Shown: positions 18,828-27,656 of the stretch, piece after piece
Layout: every line of letters begins with the position of its first letter
Position numbering within the stretch: position 1 is the stretch's first letter
NCBI GenBank assembly: GCA_934230415.1
Contig: CAKQEW010000007.1
Coordinates: 1 to 64,000, forward strand
Reading direction: 5' to 3'
Source: an uncultured Alphaproteobacteria bacterium
Lineage (GTDB): Bacteria > Pseudomonadota > Alphaproteobacteria > Rs-D84
Length of the DNA: 64,000 nt
Translations under genes and position numbers: made by a program
Notes under the pieces: model-generated
Told to the model about the DNA's origin: nothing
Seen by the model: only the letters and a program-made list of their open reading frames with translations
The model's database searches: none

Positions 18828-19664
18828 GGTTTGCTTTCCGCTTTTTTAATTACAAGCGGTGCATGGGCCGCGACGAGTGGCCCTGATATTAAATGTGCCA
18901 TCAGCAATGGGGGGTATATGGCGGGAACAACAAGGCTGATACGAACCGCATGCGCATCATCAGCCAGTCGGGTTTGTTACGGGGGCAGTTCTGTCGCCGC
19001 CGATACGTGCGTGACCCCATGTATATCATGTGCGGCTGGTTCAACCTTGACCCAGGTAACCGGCACCAGTTCCGATGGCGGTTGCTCTTTTACCTATGAC
19101 AATTGCGTACCTAATACAACAACATGCAAGGCGGTCGCCAATTCTTGCATCACCGGCAATGCCGCCGCGATTTCCAACTGTACAACATCAACAACCACGT
19201 GTTTTGGTGGTCAGCCCGTACGCACATGCACCGAATGCGAAACCGGGTATAACCTGACTGTTGATGAATTAACCGTATCCGGGTGTTCAAATACATACAG
19301 CAGAAGTATCTGCAAAAAAAATGCTACACTATGTCTGCCACGGTTGTGCAAAAACGATACGACGTGGGTATCAGCCGGCACAGGGGTAGATTCCCGCACA
19401 GACCGCAGCTGCATGGATAATATAGTTGATGGTGGTTCAACATGTGTGGAGGTTACGGTAAAACGCTGTGCCACCGGATATTATGGGAATGGCACCACAT
19501 GCACCGCATGCCCAGATGGCGGTACAACCACACCCGTTACAGAAAAATCAGGCACTGGCATACTGGCGCAGTATACCAATAAAATCACAGATTGCTATAT
19601 AACCACGGGGGCTGATTCCACGGGCAGTTTTGAATACGACCCCCAATGTAACTATACCAAATAA
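18810..19664 (+). CDS. Cys-rich secreted protein, unknown
   Basis: 284 residues from a TTG start: short n-region PKINV, hydrophobic core, cleavage near AWA-A, then a Cys- and Thr-rich mature chain. No Shine-Dalgarno is visible and the start lies in an inverted repeat, so the exact start is uncertain. The C-terminus (TDCYITTGADSTGSFEY, then CNYTK) matches that of the secreted protein at 44068-45138, suggesting a shared C-terminal module. It ends 2 nt from the convergent ybaK stop. Confidence 0.75.
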   Translation: MPKINVGLLSAFLITSGAWAATSGPDIKCAISNGGYMAGTTRLIRTACASSASRVCYGGSSVAADTCVTPCISCAAGSTLTQVTGTSSDGGCSFTYDNCVPNTTTCKAVANSCITGNAAAISNCTTSTTTCFGGQPVRTCTECETGYNLTVDELTVSGCSNTYSRSICKKNATLCLPRLCKNDTTWVSAGTGVDSRTDRSCMDNIVDGGSTCVEVTVKRCATGYYGNGTTCTACPDGGTTTPVTEKSGTGILAQYTNKITDCYITTGADSTGSFEYDPQCNYTK

Positions 19665-19665
19665 A

Positions 19666-20145
19666 TTAAACACAGATTTCGGCGAATTTCAGTGGAATGA
19701 TTTTTGCCAAGTCGTCCGGGGTGGTTTCAACCTGGTATCCAATTTTGCCGGCACTGAATATAATTGTGGAAAAATTATGCGCCGACGCGTCCGCGACGGT
19801 TTGAAATTGCTTTTTCATGCCAATCGGACTGCATCCGCCATGAACATATCCCGTCAGTGCCAGCAGATCCCGCTGGTGCAACATATCAATCGCCTTTTCC
19901 CCAACAGATGCCGCCGCACGCTTTAAATCCAATTCACGGCACACGGGAACCATAAAAACATAATACCGATTGGAACGCGATACCGTCACCAATGTTTTAA
20001 ATACTTGGTTGGGATTTTGGTGCAATACATTCGCCACATCCACGCCCGACAACGCCGGCGTGTCGGCATAGCAATAATGGTTATACTTTGTTTTATGCGC
20101 GTCCAATATGCGCATCACATTGGTTTTAAATTCACTGGTTTTCAT
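19666..20145 (-). CDS. ybaK: YbaK/EbsC-type aminoacyl-tRNA deacylase
   Basis: 159 residues, standard length. Family motifs: VFKTLV with the catalytic Lys region, VPVCRELDLKRAA, and LTGYVHGGCSPIGMKK. The family hydrolyses mischarged Cys-tRNA(Pro) or similar in the cytosol. It is monocistronic and divergent from the mla operon. Confidence 0.9.
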   Translation of the reverse strand: MKTSEFKTNVMRILDAHKTKYNHYCYADTPALSGVDVANVLHQNPNQVFKTLVTVSRSNRYYVFMVPVCRELDLKRAAASVGEKAIDMLHQRDLLALTGYVHGGCSPIGMKKQFQTVADASAHNFSTIIFSAGKIGYQVETTPDDLAKIIPLKFAEICV

Positions 20146-20191
20146 GGTTCTATTTTGTGCGCGGTTGGGACGATTGTCAAATCTTTTGTGT

Positions 20192-20220
20192 TTGACTGAA
20201 ATCGCGATTTATTATAAAAT
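20192..20220 (+). promoter_or_regulatory. Predicted promoter of the mla operon
   Basis: TTGACT (20192-20197), 17-bp spacer, TAAAAT (20215-20220), 24 bp before the mlaE start codon, which has GTAGG upstream. Confidence 0.6.
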
Positions 20221-20244
20221 TCACGTATTCAGAATGTAGGCAAA

Positions 20245-21069
20245 ATGCACCACGAAAAAACGCATATTTTATCAGAAACAATTGCCGACCGTGTGGGTGA
20301 TTTCACCCTGGGCGTGGTGGCGCGTATAAACACCGGTGCACGGTTCTGCGCGGATGTATTTGCCAGTTTTGGCCGCCTGGTGCGGGGACGTGCGGTATTT
20401 CGCCCGATTGATTTATGGTCTGAATTGGAAAAGGCGGGCATTCGCGCCGTGCCGATTGCATGTTTAATCAGTTTTATGATTGGCGTAATTATCGCATTTG
20501 TTGGCGTAATGCAATTGGAAATGTTTGGGGCCGAAATTTATGTTGCCGCATTGCTGGCCATCGCGACGACACGCATTCTGGGCGCAATTATGACCGGAAT
20601 TATTATGTCGGGCCGCACCGGTGCGGCATATGCCGCCGAAATCGGTTCTATGCAGGTGAACCAGGAAATTGATGCCCTGCGTACGATGGGTGTGCGTCCA
20701 ATGGATTTCTTGGTATTGCCACGTGTGTTGGCACTGACCATAACAATGCCGATACTGACCATCATTGCCGATATCGTGGGGATACTGGGCGGTGCATGCA
20801 TCGCAATGATGATTATGAACGTGTCCATGGCCGAATACTGGAAAATGACGTTTGAATGGATAACGTTTAACAACTTTGCAATCGGTGTATTGCATGGCTG
20901 GGTATATGGTTGGGTAATTGGAATTTGTGGATGCTATTGCGGTCTGAATACCCAACGCAGTGCCGATGGCATTGGACGCGCAACAACACGCGCCGTGGTG
21001 TACAGCATTGTTTGGTGCATTGTGGTGACGGCAATTTTAACACTGATATTTAATTGGTTGGATATATAA
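20245..21069 (+). CDS. mlaE: Mce/Mla-type ABC transporter permease (MlaE)
   Basis: 274 residues, five or six membrane segments. The family signature is visible around GRTGAAYAAEIGSMQVNQEIDA, the coupling region touching MlaF. It is the inner-membrane channel of the phospholipid/lipid transporter that maintains outer-membrane asymmetry. First gene of a four-gene operon with mlaF, mlaD and a PqiC-like lipoprotein. Confidence 0.93.
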   Translation: MHHEKTHILSETIADRVGDFTLGVVARINTGARFCADVFASFGRLVRGRAVFRPIDLWSELEKAGIRAVPIACLISFMIGVIIAFVGVMQLEMFGAEIYVAALLAIATTRILGAIMTGIIMSGRTGAAYAAEIGSMQVNQEIDALRTMGVRPMDFLVLPRVLALTITMPILTIIADIVGILGGACIAMMIMNVSMAEYWKMTFEWITFNNFAIGVLHGWVYGWVIGICGCYCGLNTQRSADGIGRATTRAVVYSIVWCIVVTAILTLIFNWLDI

Positions 21070-21074
21070 CGACG

Positions 21075-21845
21075 ATGCGAATAAAAAACGAACCGATTAT
21101 CACAGCAACTGATTTGACCATTGCGTATGGCCCGCGGGTAATTGTATCGCATATTGATTTTACCGTGAACCGCGGCGATATATTCGTCATTATGGGCGGC
21201 AGTGGCAGTGGTAAAAGCACGATTCTGAAAACCCTGATTGGGCTGAAAGCGCCAGAATCAGGTACCGTTATGATTGGCAAAACCGACCTGTGGGGTGCGG
21301 ACGCAAGCACGCGCGAGCGCATACTGCAATCATTTGGAATATCGTTCCAGAGTGGCGCATTATTTTCATCCATGACGGTGGGCGAAAATGTTGCCATGCC
21401 AATGGATTTAACACACAAAATGTCGCCAGCACAAATTGCACGCCGGGTGGATGAAAAACTGGACCTGGTGGGATTGCGTGATGCACGTGATTTATACCCC
21501 ACAGAAATCAGTGGCGGTATGATAAAGCGGGCGGCACTGGCGCGGGCATTGGCACTGAATCCAGAAATCGTCTTTTTTGATGAACCGTCTGCGGGGTTGG
21601 ATCCAATACGTTCAAAGCAACTGGATGATTTGATTGTACGGATTAATCGTGACGGCACGACCATCGTGATGGTGACACATGAATTGGATTCAATTATGTC
21701 AATCGCAACAAATTCTGTATACATTGATGCCCAGACGCACGGAATTACCGGTCGGGACAATCCGCGTGAACTGTTAAAAACAACCAAGAACCGCGAAATT
21801 ATCCAGTTCTTGACACGTGGCAACACAAAGGGGAAAACATGTTAA
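21075..21845 (+). CDS. mlaF: Mla-type ABC transporter ATPase (MlaF)
   Basis: 256 residues. Walker A GGSGSGKST, Q-loop, ABC signature ISGGMIKRAALARAL, Walker B IVFFDEPSAGLDP, H-loop VTHELDS. The ISGGM signature is typical of MlaF/MkL ATPases. The ATG at 21075 follows mlaE by 5 nt; it overlaps mlaD by 7 nt, so expression is coupled. Confidence 0.94.
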   Translation: MRIKNEPIITATDLTIAYGPRVIVSHIDFTVNRGDIFVIMGGSGSGKSTILKTLIGLKAPESGTVMIGKTDLWGADASTRERILQSFGISFQSGALFSSMTVGENVAMPMDLTHKMSPAQIARRVDEKLDLVGLRDARDLYPTEISGGMIKRAALARALALNPEIVFFDEPSAGLDPIRSKQLDDLIVRINRDGTTIVMVTHELDSIMSIATNSVYIDAQTHGITGRDNPRELLKTTKNREIIQFLTRGNTKGKTC

Positions 21846-22624
21846 AACCGAACAAACGCGCGGTTGGCGCATTCATGATTTTTGGCATTGTGCTGGTCGT
21901 ATTGTCGTTGATATTCTTTTTCGGCAATCGCCTGACACGGAAAACAACAACGCCCGTCCTGTTTTTTGAAGGGTCGGTCAGTGGCCTGTCCGTCGGGTCC
22001 CAGGTCTATTTTCGTGGTGTCCCCGTGGGCAAGGTGGAACGAATCCAATTATTGCCCAACAGCCAGGATAAAATCATTATCCCGGTGTTTATATCGTTTG
22101 ATGACAAGGTCGTAACATCTGCAACCCAGGCGGCGGTGGAAACCGTTGGTGAAACGCACTGGCTGGATGCGCTGGTTGCACACGGACTGAAAGGAAAATT
22201 ACAAACGCAAAGCGTTCTGACCGGGCAAATGATGATTGAATTGGATTTCTATCCACAATATCCGGCGAAATTCTTGGCAAAAAAGTATGGAATTGATGAA
22301 CCAGAAATTCCGACCGTGCCGTCAATATTTGACGAACTGTCCCAGAATCTGCAAAAAATTCCATTACAGGATATTTCAAATAACACAAATGCACTGTTGC
22401 AAAACCTGAACAACACAATCCCAGAATTGTTGCGCCAAACGACCGCGGCGGTTGCGGCGATAAACCACGTGGTCAGCGCACTGGGCGATCCGGTTTCATC
22501 CAGTGTTACCGATTTAAACAAAATGATACGCGACGTCAGCGATGCCGCCCAATCTGTATCACGGTTAAGTGATTATCTGGAACGCCACCCAGAGGCGTTA
22601 TTAAAAGGCAAAGGAGGATATTAA
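21839..22624 (+). CDS. mlaD: MCE-domain periplasmic lipid-binding protein (MlaD)
   Basis: 261 residues. One N-terminal membrane anchor (about residues 11-28), then a single MCE domain (FFEGSVSGLSVGSQVYFRGV PVGKV region), and a C-terminal helical part. It is longer than E. coli MlaD (about 183) because of that helical tail. MCE proteins form hexameric rings that pass lipids between membranes. It ends at the lipoprotein start (TAATG overlap). Confidence 0.92.
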   Translation: MLKPNKRAVGAFMIFGIVLVVLSLIFFFGNRLTRKTTTPVLFFEGSVSGLSVGSQVYFRGVPVGKVERIQLLPNSQDKIIIPVFISFDDKVVTSATQAAVETVGETHWLDALVAHGLKGKLQTQSVLTGQMMIELDFYPQYPAKFLAKKYGIDEPEIPTVPSIFDELSQNLQKIPLQDISNNTNALLQNLNNTIPELLRQTTAAVAAINHVVSALGDPVSSSVTDLNKMIRDVSDAAQSVSRLSDYLERHPEALLKGKGGY

Positions 22625-23229
22625 TGCACAGCAAGATTATCGCCACATCGGCGGCATGTTTGATTTTGGCGGGCTGCTTTGGTGGCCACACCAGTCCCAA
22701 ATCACGATTTTACGGTCTGTACACGCCCGCAATTGAAAACCAGACGCGTGGCCCGGCCAATGTCACGAACATTGTGATTGATTCTGTAACGGTTCCGCAA
22801 TCGGTTTCGCGCCCACAAATGGTTATGCGCCAGCCCGATTCCACAGAATTCACCGTGGCGGAATTTGATCGCTGGATAGAAGGTTTGGATAACGCGTTGC
22901 CGGTTACGATATCTGAAAATATGAACGCATACGCGAAAAATATCAGTGCACGCCCCGCACGCGTTGGTGTGCGCAAGGCCGCAAAATACAACGTTGCGGT
23001 GGAATTTGTGCGCTTTGACACCGTTGCCGATGGGGATGTTACCCTGGCCGCGTGGTGGATGATAACGGATAATCATGGTGATGTAATTGTCCAGAAAAAG
23101 AATACTTTTTCGGCACCCACCCCGATGAAATCTGGTGCACCAGACTTTGAAGAAATTGTCGCCACCCAGAGCAAGCTGGTCGCAAAACTGTCATACAGAA
23201 TTGCGGATACGATTTCAGAATTAAAGTAA
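22624..23229 (+). CDS. PqiC/ABC-trans-aux family lipoprotein
   Basis: 201 residues with a lipoprotein signal peptide (lipobox LAGC, lipidated Cys18). The mature part has the YGLYTP start and IDSVTVPQSVSRPQMVMR segment typical of ABC_trans_aux/PqiC proteins, which dock MCE transporters at the outer membrane. Its place as the fourth gene fits. No mlaB or mlaC homologue is in the operon. Confidence 0.85.
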   Translation: MHSKIIATSAACLILAGCFGGHTSPKSRFYGLYTPAIENQTRGPANVTNIVIDSVTVPQSVSRPQMVMRQPDSTEFTVAEFDRWIEGLDNALPVTISENMNAYAKNISARPARVGVRKAAKYNVAVEFVRFDTVADGDVTLAAWWMITDNHGDVIVQKKNTFSAPTPMKSGAPDFEEIVATQSKLVAKLSYRIADTISELK

Positions 23230-23230
23230 T

Positions 23231-23256
23231 AAAAAACGGGGCGGCGCCCCGTTTTT
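23231..23256. terminator. Bidirectional terminator between the mla operon and msbA
   Basis: AAAAAACGGGGC/GCCCCGTTTTT palindrome between convergent genes. Confidence 0.85.
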
Positions 23257-25108
23257 ATTCTGCATTTTCTTCTGCACTTAATGCATCCACCGGACATTCT
23301 TCGGGTTGTTCGGTGATATTTTTAAACTGGATATCTTTCAGTTTCTTGTATTCGCCATCATGCGCCGACAGTTCCGCGTCGGTGCCACGTTCTACAATCT
23401 GGCCACACTTTATCACACAAATGATATCAGAATCCAAAATCGTTGTCAGACGGTGCGCAATAACAAATGTCGTACGACCACGCATCAGTTTCTTTAACGC
23501 CTGTTGAATCAATTTCTCGCTTTCTGTATCCAGGGCAGATGTCGCTTCGTCCAGCAGCAATATTGGCGCATCTTTCAAAATTGCACGTGCGATTGCAATA
23601 CGCTGCTTTTGACCACCAGATAACGCTGTGCCACGTTCACCAACATCCTGGTTGTAACCATTTGGAAAACTCATGATAAAATCATGTGCATTGGCCGCAC
23701 GTGCTGCTTCCTCTATCTGTTCCATGGTGGCATCCGGGGCACCGTATTTAATGTTATCGGCAATCGTTCCCGCAAACAAGAACACATCCTGGGACACGGT
23801 GGCGATATTCGCACGCAGCGAATGTAATGTAAACGAACGGATGTCTGTGCCATTAATCTTGACCGAACCGCCCCATGTATCATAGAAACGCTGTAACAGG
23901 TTAAATATTGTGGTTTTCCCACCACCAGACGGTCCAACCAACGCACATGTCTTGCCCGGCTGAACCACCAGGGATACGTCACGTAAAACCTCGCCATCAG
24001 ACCGGTCATACCCGAAAAATACGTGATCCAGTTCAACCTGCATTGGGCCCTTGACCAATTCTGTGGCCTGGGGCGCGTCCTGCAATTCAGGTTGGGTATC
24101 CAAAAAGTCAAACAGATTTTCCGCCGCAATCAGCCCTGTTTGAACACCACCATTAACATTGGTCAGGGACTTTGCCGGCTGGTACGCCGCCGTCAATGCC
24201 AGCAAGAACGCCGCGAAATCACCGGTTGATATAGAACCATTCGCGATAAAGTACCCACCAACCATCAACGCCATAAACAAACCAAACGAAATCATCGTTT
24301 CCAAAATCGGGCTCTGCATGCCAGACAGTGTCGCATGTTTCATCCCCAGCGATACACGTTCATCTTCTATGTGATTCATGCATTGCTGCTCGCGATTTTC
24401 GCTGCAAAACGCCTGGATGGTCTTGACCCCTTCTATGCTCTGGCTGATTTGGGTAATCGCGGCCGCTTCGGCACCGAACGAATTACGGGACAGAATTCTG
24501 CGCTTGCGCGTGATAATGGTCAACGGCACAACAATCGCCGGCACCAAGAACAACAACACCGCCGTCATCTGGGGCGCATACCATATCATCAGTCCGACCA
24601 TCATCACAATTGTCGCGACATTGTGCACAGTCTTGATAACCGTATCGGTCACCAACGCCAAAACCGCGTTCGCCATACCGGTAAAATAGTTAATAATATC
24701 GCCCGTATGGGTACGACCAAAATAGCTCATCGGTTGTTTCAACATATGACGGTAAATCTTGCGGCGCAGTGTTGTCGCCCCCAGTAAACCGGCGCGCGTC
24801 ATGCACAGCGTTTTCAGGAACGAGAATAATCCCTTGCCCCCGAATGCCGCGATAATCTGTAACCCAATCAGGAACAGAGAATCCATGTTTTTTTCAATAA
24901 AACCGCGGTCAATAACCTGCTTTACCAATGTGATAGAGAACCCTTCGGCACCGGCGGCGATTGTGGTACAAATGACACCGGCCAGCAACCATTTCCAGTT
25001 CGCGCGCCCGATTTCGCGCCATACACGCCCATACAGCGACCATTTAATGCGCGCCTGGGGATTATCATTTTTTATAAATGATTTTACAGATTTCCAAATT
25101 TTATGCAT
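23255..25108 (-). CDS. msbA: Lipid A/multidrug ABC exporter, MsbA-like
   Basis: 617 residues: an N-terminal six-helix exporter domain (about 30-330) and a C-terminal ATPase with Walker A GPSGGGKTT, signature LSGGQKQRIAIARAI, Walker B ILLLDEATSALD and H-loop IAHRL. Layout and length match MsbA, which flips lipid A-core across the inner membrane; a general multidrug exporter is possible. AGGA precedes the ATG. The last 25 residues are acidic and unusual for the family. Confidence 0.87.
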   Translation of the reverse strand: MHKIWKSVKSFIKNDNPQARIKWSLYGRVWREIGRANWKWLLAGVICTTIAAGAEGFSITLVKQVIDRGFIEKNMDSLFLIGLQIIAAFGGKGLFSFLKTLCMTRAGLLGATTLRRKIYRHMLKQPMSYFGRTHTGDIINYFTGMANAVLALVTDTVIKTVHNVATIVMMVGLMIWYAPQMTAVLLFLVPAIVVPLTIITRKRRILSRNSFGAEAAAITQISQSIEGVKTIQAFCSENREQQCMNHIEDERVSLGMKHATLSGMQSPILETMISFGLFMALMVGGYFIANGSISTGDFAAFLLALTAAYQPAKSLTNVNGGVQTGLIAAENLFDFLDTQPELQDAPQATELVKGPMQVELDHVFFGYDRSDGEVLRDVSLVVQPGKTCALVGPSGGGKTTIFNLLQRFYDTWGGSVKINGTDIRSFTLHSLRANIATVSQDVFLFAGTIADNIKYGAPDATMEQIEEAARAANAHDFIMSFPNGYNQDVGERGTALSGGQKQRIAIARAILKDAPILLLDEATSALDTESEKLIQQALKKLMRGRTTFVIAHRLTTILDSDIICVIKCGQIVERGTDAELSAHDGEYKKLKDIQFKNITEQPEECPVDALSAEENAE

Positions 25109-25344
25109 ATTTTCATATCCTGTTTTTAGCCCGTATCAGGGTAGACAAAACAGCAACAAAAGTCAAGGGCTTCTGGCGCCGTTGCTGGTTATCGCCCTGG
25201 CTGTGAACCAGGTGCGCTAAATAACCCTGCGATTTATTTAATGTCTTTTGAAATAAAATTTACACCCATCTGAATACAGATATACCGTATCTGATTCTGT
25301 TTTATAGAATCTTTCTGTAATACCGTTATCTGATTTCACAATAA
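25109..25344. other. Intergenic region, nothing recognised
   Basis: About 235 nt, AT-rich, between msbA and the island. No open frame with a start signal and no clear RNA. It may hold the msbA promoter on the minus strand (TTGACT near 25161-25166). Confidence 0.4.
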
Positions 25345-25641
25345 TTATTTGGGCATTTTCATCTGAATCATAATCGGCAACAACAATTGTGTTTTATATA
25401 CAGGCACTAACTTATATGTAAGGAACAAGAGTCCCACTAGCGCGCATATAATACCGACAACATCATGCTTAACCACACATAAAAATCGGGATTTCTCAGA
25501 TAAATCATGGCAAAAGCACCACCACACTGCGTCGTATTTTGCGATACGTCCCATTGCCGACAAATCAATCAAAAATACAAACAATGCCCCCCACAGGGCC
25601 ACAGCACTGTAATACATGGTATTTTGCCAATTTATTTTCAT
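25345..25641 (-). CDS. Small membrane protein, candidate orphan immunity/partner protein
   Basis: 98 residues with two strong hydrophobic segments (about 10-28 and 60-82). AGGAAG lies about 9 nt before the ATG, supporting translation. It stands right after the broken enzyme-domain copy (25655-25880), just as the 99-residue membrane protein stands after the intact enzyme. The two small proteins share size, topology and a polar Cys/His/Asp loop between hydrophobic segments, but little identity by eye. An immunity role is inference. Confidence 0.7.
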   Translation of the reverse strand: MKINWQNTMYYSAVALWGALFVFLIDLSAMGRIAKYDAVWWCFCHDLSEKSRFLCVVKHDVVGIICALVGLLFLTYKLVPVYKTQLLLPIMIQMKMPK

Positions 25642-25654
25642 TGTATATTGCTTC

Positions 25655-25880
25655 CTAATATTTAACCTCTACAATTAAATCTTTACCAACAAACCCAAAT
25701 AACGCAACAAAATTATTCATATTGCCTGTCATATCAATACATCCCGCAGAGCCTGGCACCCAACCACCGGATTGACACCCGACAACATTGACCGTATCTG
25801 CCTGTTATGCATGGAAAAATCCGCCGTGCAATGTCACCGACGCGTTGCCGCCGAATATATCGCTGACCAATTACCTCAGG
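25655..25880 (-). pseudogene. Decayed L,D-transpeptidase-like (DUF2778) C-terminus
   Basis: Reading from the TAG at 25655-25657 backwards, the frame gives GGWVPGSAGCIDMTG and ends KDLIVEVKY, matching the C-terminus of the intact protein at 26217-27311 (GGWEPGSNGCIDLTS, ending HDLIITVKYNR). Upstream, LHGGFFHA matches GGFYIHGG but lies in another frame and runs into a stop. So this is a second copy broken by an indel and shortened to its last 70 or so codons. Boundaries are approximate. Confidence 0.8.
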
Positions 25881-25920
25881 CCGAAGTCGTGCATCTGTAG
25901 CTGCATGAACCCAACAATAA

Positions 25921-26220
25921 TTATATAAAGAAAATATATACAATCAGCAGATGTAGCATCATTATCAATAGCCACACCAGTCCCCCAAATATGGGCACCA
26001 ACAGGTATTTCCATCGGTACCGTTGTATTGTTGCAGGTGCAAGCATTAACAAAACAACCAAGCATAACACCAGAGCTATTTTGTCTACAGTTATCAAACA
26101 GTCATGTTCGCACAAGAAATATAACAGTCCATCCCATTTTCCATTAACCAAGAGTCCATATAAATCGTTCAAAAAGAACAATCCAAATGCCAACGATAAA
26201 ATACTGCCTATAAAACTCAT
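25921..26220 (-). CDS. Small membrane protein overlapping the enzyme gene, candidate immunity protein
   Basis: 99 residues, three or four hydrophobic segments (about 5-27, 48-62, 70-98). Its ATG overlaps the TGA of the upstream gene (ATGA), so the two are translationally coupled. A small membrane protein directly after a predicted peptidoglycan-acting enzyme suggests an immunity or export partner. I do not recognise the family. Confidence 0.75.
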   Translation of the reverse strand: MSFIGSILSLAFGLFFLNDLYGLLVNGKWDGLLYFLCEHDCLITVDKIALVLCLVVLLMLAPATIQRYRWKYLLVPIFGGLVWLLIMMLHLLIVYIFFI

Positions 26221-27311
26221 CGGTTGTACTTTACTGTAATAATTAAATCATGTCCATTTTTTTCAAACCATTTTGTAAAATCCCCCATTTGTGATGTTAA
26301 ATCTATACAACCATTAGATCCAGGTTCCCAACCGCCATGAATGTAAAAACCTCCTCTGTTATATGTGTTAGTTTCTTTCGATGCCTCCAGACTTATTCTT
26401 GAAGAGCCCCACGAATACAAACTACCCGGCCAAGTTCCTATATTACCAATTCCCACAATCAAGCCGTATGGTGTTATGTGTTGTAATTTTTCCTGTCTTG
26501 CAACATAGGTTCCTTCCGGGATTGGGCCGGTAGATTTCTGGTCTTGATATTCTGGACTTTGGTAACCAGGACGCCCGGACACTGCATTCCACGATATTAC
26601 CGGTTTGTTATCTACATACAATGTAAACTTCTTGCCATCAAATGCTGCGTAGTAACCAGGTTTGGTATTAACCGGCCTTTCAAACGTTGCTTTTTCTGGC
26701 GTTGTTGTTGGTTTATTTGGCGACAATGGCTTGCTGCTGATGGTATTACCATCTGAATCTATTACATCCTCAGTAATACTGCATCGGCAATTGGGATGAA
26801 CCGGTATTTCCGGGATGTCATCTTCACTGTCATATATTTCGCCATCACGCTGGGCGCACTCGTCACAGGTGTTGTCACCGTTTTCACTGTGCCAACGCCA
26901 CACACGACGTGGTTTGTCATTTGGTGTATCATCAGCCTCTGGCAGTTCAAGGATATAAACCTCTAGCCGTTTATTTTCAATACGACCATCTGGCATCAGA
27001 ACTTTGACATCTATGGTTTCTTTTAATTCTACATAGTCTTCTACATTTATCTCTTGCCCGGCTTTTTCATATTCTGCCTCGGCCTCGGCTATAGCTTCTT
27101 TTAACGTGTCCTCTAATTTCGCCTGCGCGGCATGAAACTGGGTTAGCGTCATATCGTATTCAGGCACAGTCAGCCGCCCCGTGGCATCCTGGCCCAACGC
27201 GCCCGGATATAACATTTTCAGATACTTTTCCGCCATGGCATACGCATCACTATTTTTATCCATATATGCGGGCGACTGCATCAATTCACGTAAAAATTTT
27301 GGCATTTGCAT
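26217..27311 (-). CDS. MuF-motif / DUF2778 L,D-transpeptidase-like protein, candidate polymorphic toxin
   Basis: 364 residues. Residues 1-130 are helical with a Glu/Ala-rich coiled-coil-like stretch. Residues 149-177 carry the zinc-ligand pattern of the phage Mu F/SPP1 gp7 head-protein C-terminus: C149-x2-C152 then HPNCRC (H172, C175, C177). A Pro/Thr linker (195-215) leads to a DUF2778 (Tlde1-like) domain, about 218-360: FTLYVDNKPV, SGRPGYQ, GPIPEGTYV, and the catalytic pattern H325 with S332-N-G-C335. Tlde1 effectors cut or exchange peptidoglycan cross-links in the periplasm. MuF fused to toxin domains is a known polymorphic-toxin design, but no phage genes are nearby. AAGGAA precedes the ATG. 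Base composition looks more AT-rich than the neighbours. Confidence 0.8.
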   Translation of the reverse strand: MQMPKFLRELMQSPAYMDKNSDAYAMAEKYLKMLYPGALGQDATGRLTVPEYDMTLTQFHAAQAKLEDTLKEAIAEAEAEYEKAGQEINVEDYVELKETIDVKVLMPDGRIENKRLEVYILELPEADDTPNDKPRRVWRWHSENGDNTCDECAQRDGEIYDSEDDIPEIPVHPNCRCSITEDVIDSDGNTISSKPLSPNKPTTTPEKATFERPVNTKPGYYAAFDGKKFTLYVDNKPVISWNAVSGRPGYQSPEYQDQKSTGPIPEGTYVARQEKLQHITPYGLIVGIGNIGTWPGSLYSWGSSRISLEASKETNTYNRGGFYIHGGWEPGSNGCIDLTSQMGDFTKWFEKNGHDLIITVKYNR

Positions 27312-27337
27312 TTTGATTCCTTTTTATTGCAATAAAA

Positions 27338-27363
27338 AAATCCCCACAGATGGGCGGGGGAGA
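27338..27363 (-). terminator. Intrinsic terminator upstream of the toxin-like gene
   Basis: On the minus strand CTCCCCC and GGGGA pair around CCCATCTGT, followed by TTTTTTTATTG. It would stop read-through from the tRNA-Ser side into the island, so the toxin-like gene needs its own promoter after it or read-through. Confidence 0.6.
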
Positions 27364-27439
27364 AAATAAAAACGGCGGCACACGCCACCTGATTGATGTG
27401 CGTATTATATCACAAATCATATAAAAAAGCAACCTGACA

Positions 27440-27486
27440 AAAAAACACCCGTGCGGGGTGTTTGATTTTTGTGGCGGAGACGAAGT
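27440..27486 (-). repeat. Broken copy of the tRNA-Ser 3' end plus terminator
   Basis: Positions 27472-27485 repeat exactly the 14 bp TGGCGGAGACGAAG of the tRNA-Ser 3' end (27657-27670), followed on the minus strand by a terminator stem AAACACCCC/GGGTGTTT (about 27443-27462). Bases further into the tRNA are only partly similar. It is either a decayed tRNA copy or the remaining att site of an integrated element. Between 27487 and 27622 I see no gene. Confidence 0.65.
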
Positions 27487-27622
27487 ATTCCCTCGGCGTT
27501 ACCACGCCTGCGGGGCAACCGTAACGATTTGACAGCGCGACGCTTGTCAAATCTACTTGTTGACGAACCCAACAACTGCGTTGTAAATGTTTAGTCCACG
27601 CTTTCGCACCCACTGGTTATAA

Positions 27623-27650
27623 TAAAAACGCCCATATCGGGCGTTTTTAT
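27623..27650 (-). terminator. Intrinsic terminator after tRNA-Ser
   Basis: AAAAACGCCC/GGGCGTTTTT palindrome 7 bp past the tRNA 3' end on the minus strand. Confidence 0.8.
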
Positions 27651-27656
27651 TATAAC

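Noticed and set aside
25734..25943. 69-codon frame in the island
   Set aside because: It runs through the decayed DUF2778 copy in the wrong frame; the motif-bearing frames are the shifted ones.
27410..27613. 67-codon frame beside tRNA-Ser
   Set aside because: It spans the tRNA-end repeat and a terminator stem and has no ribosome site, so it is not a gene.
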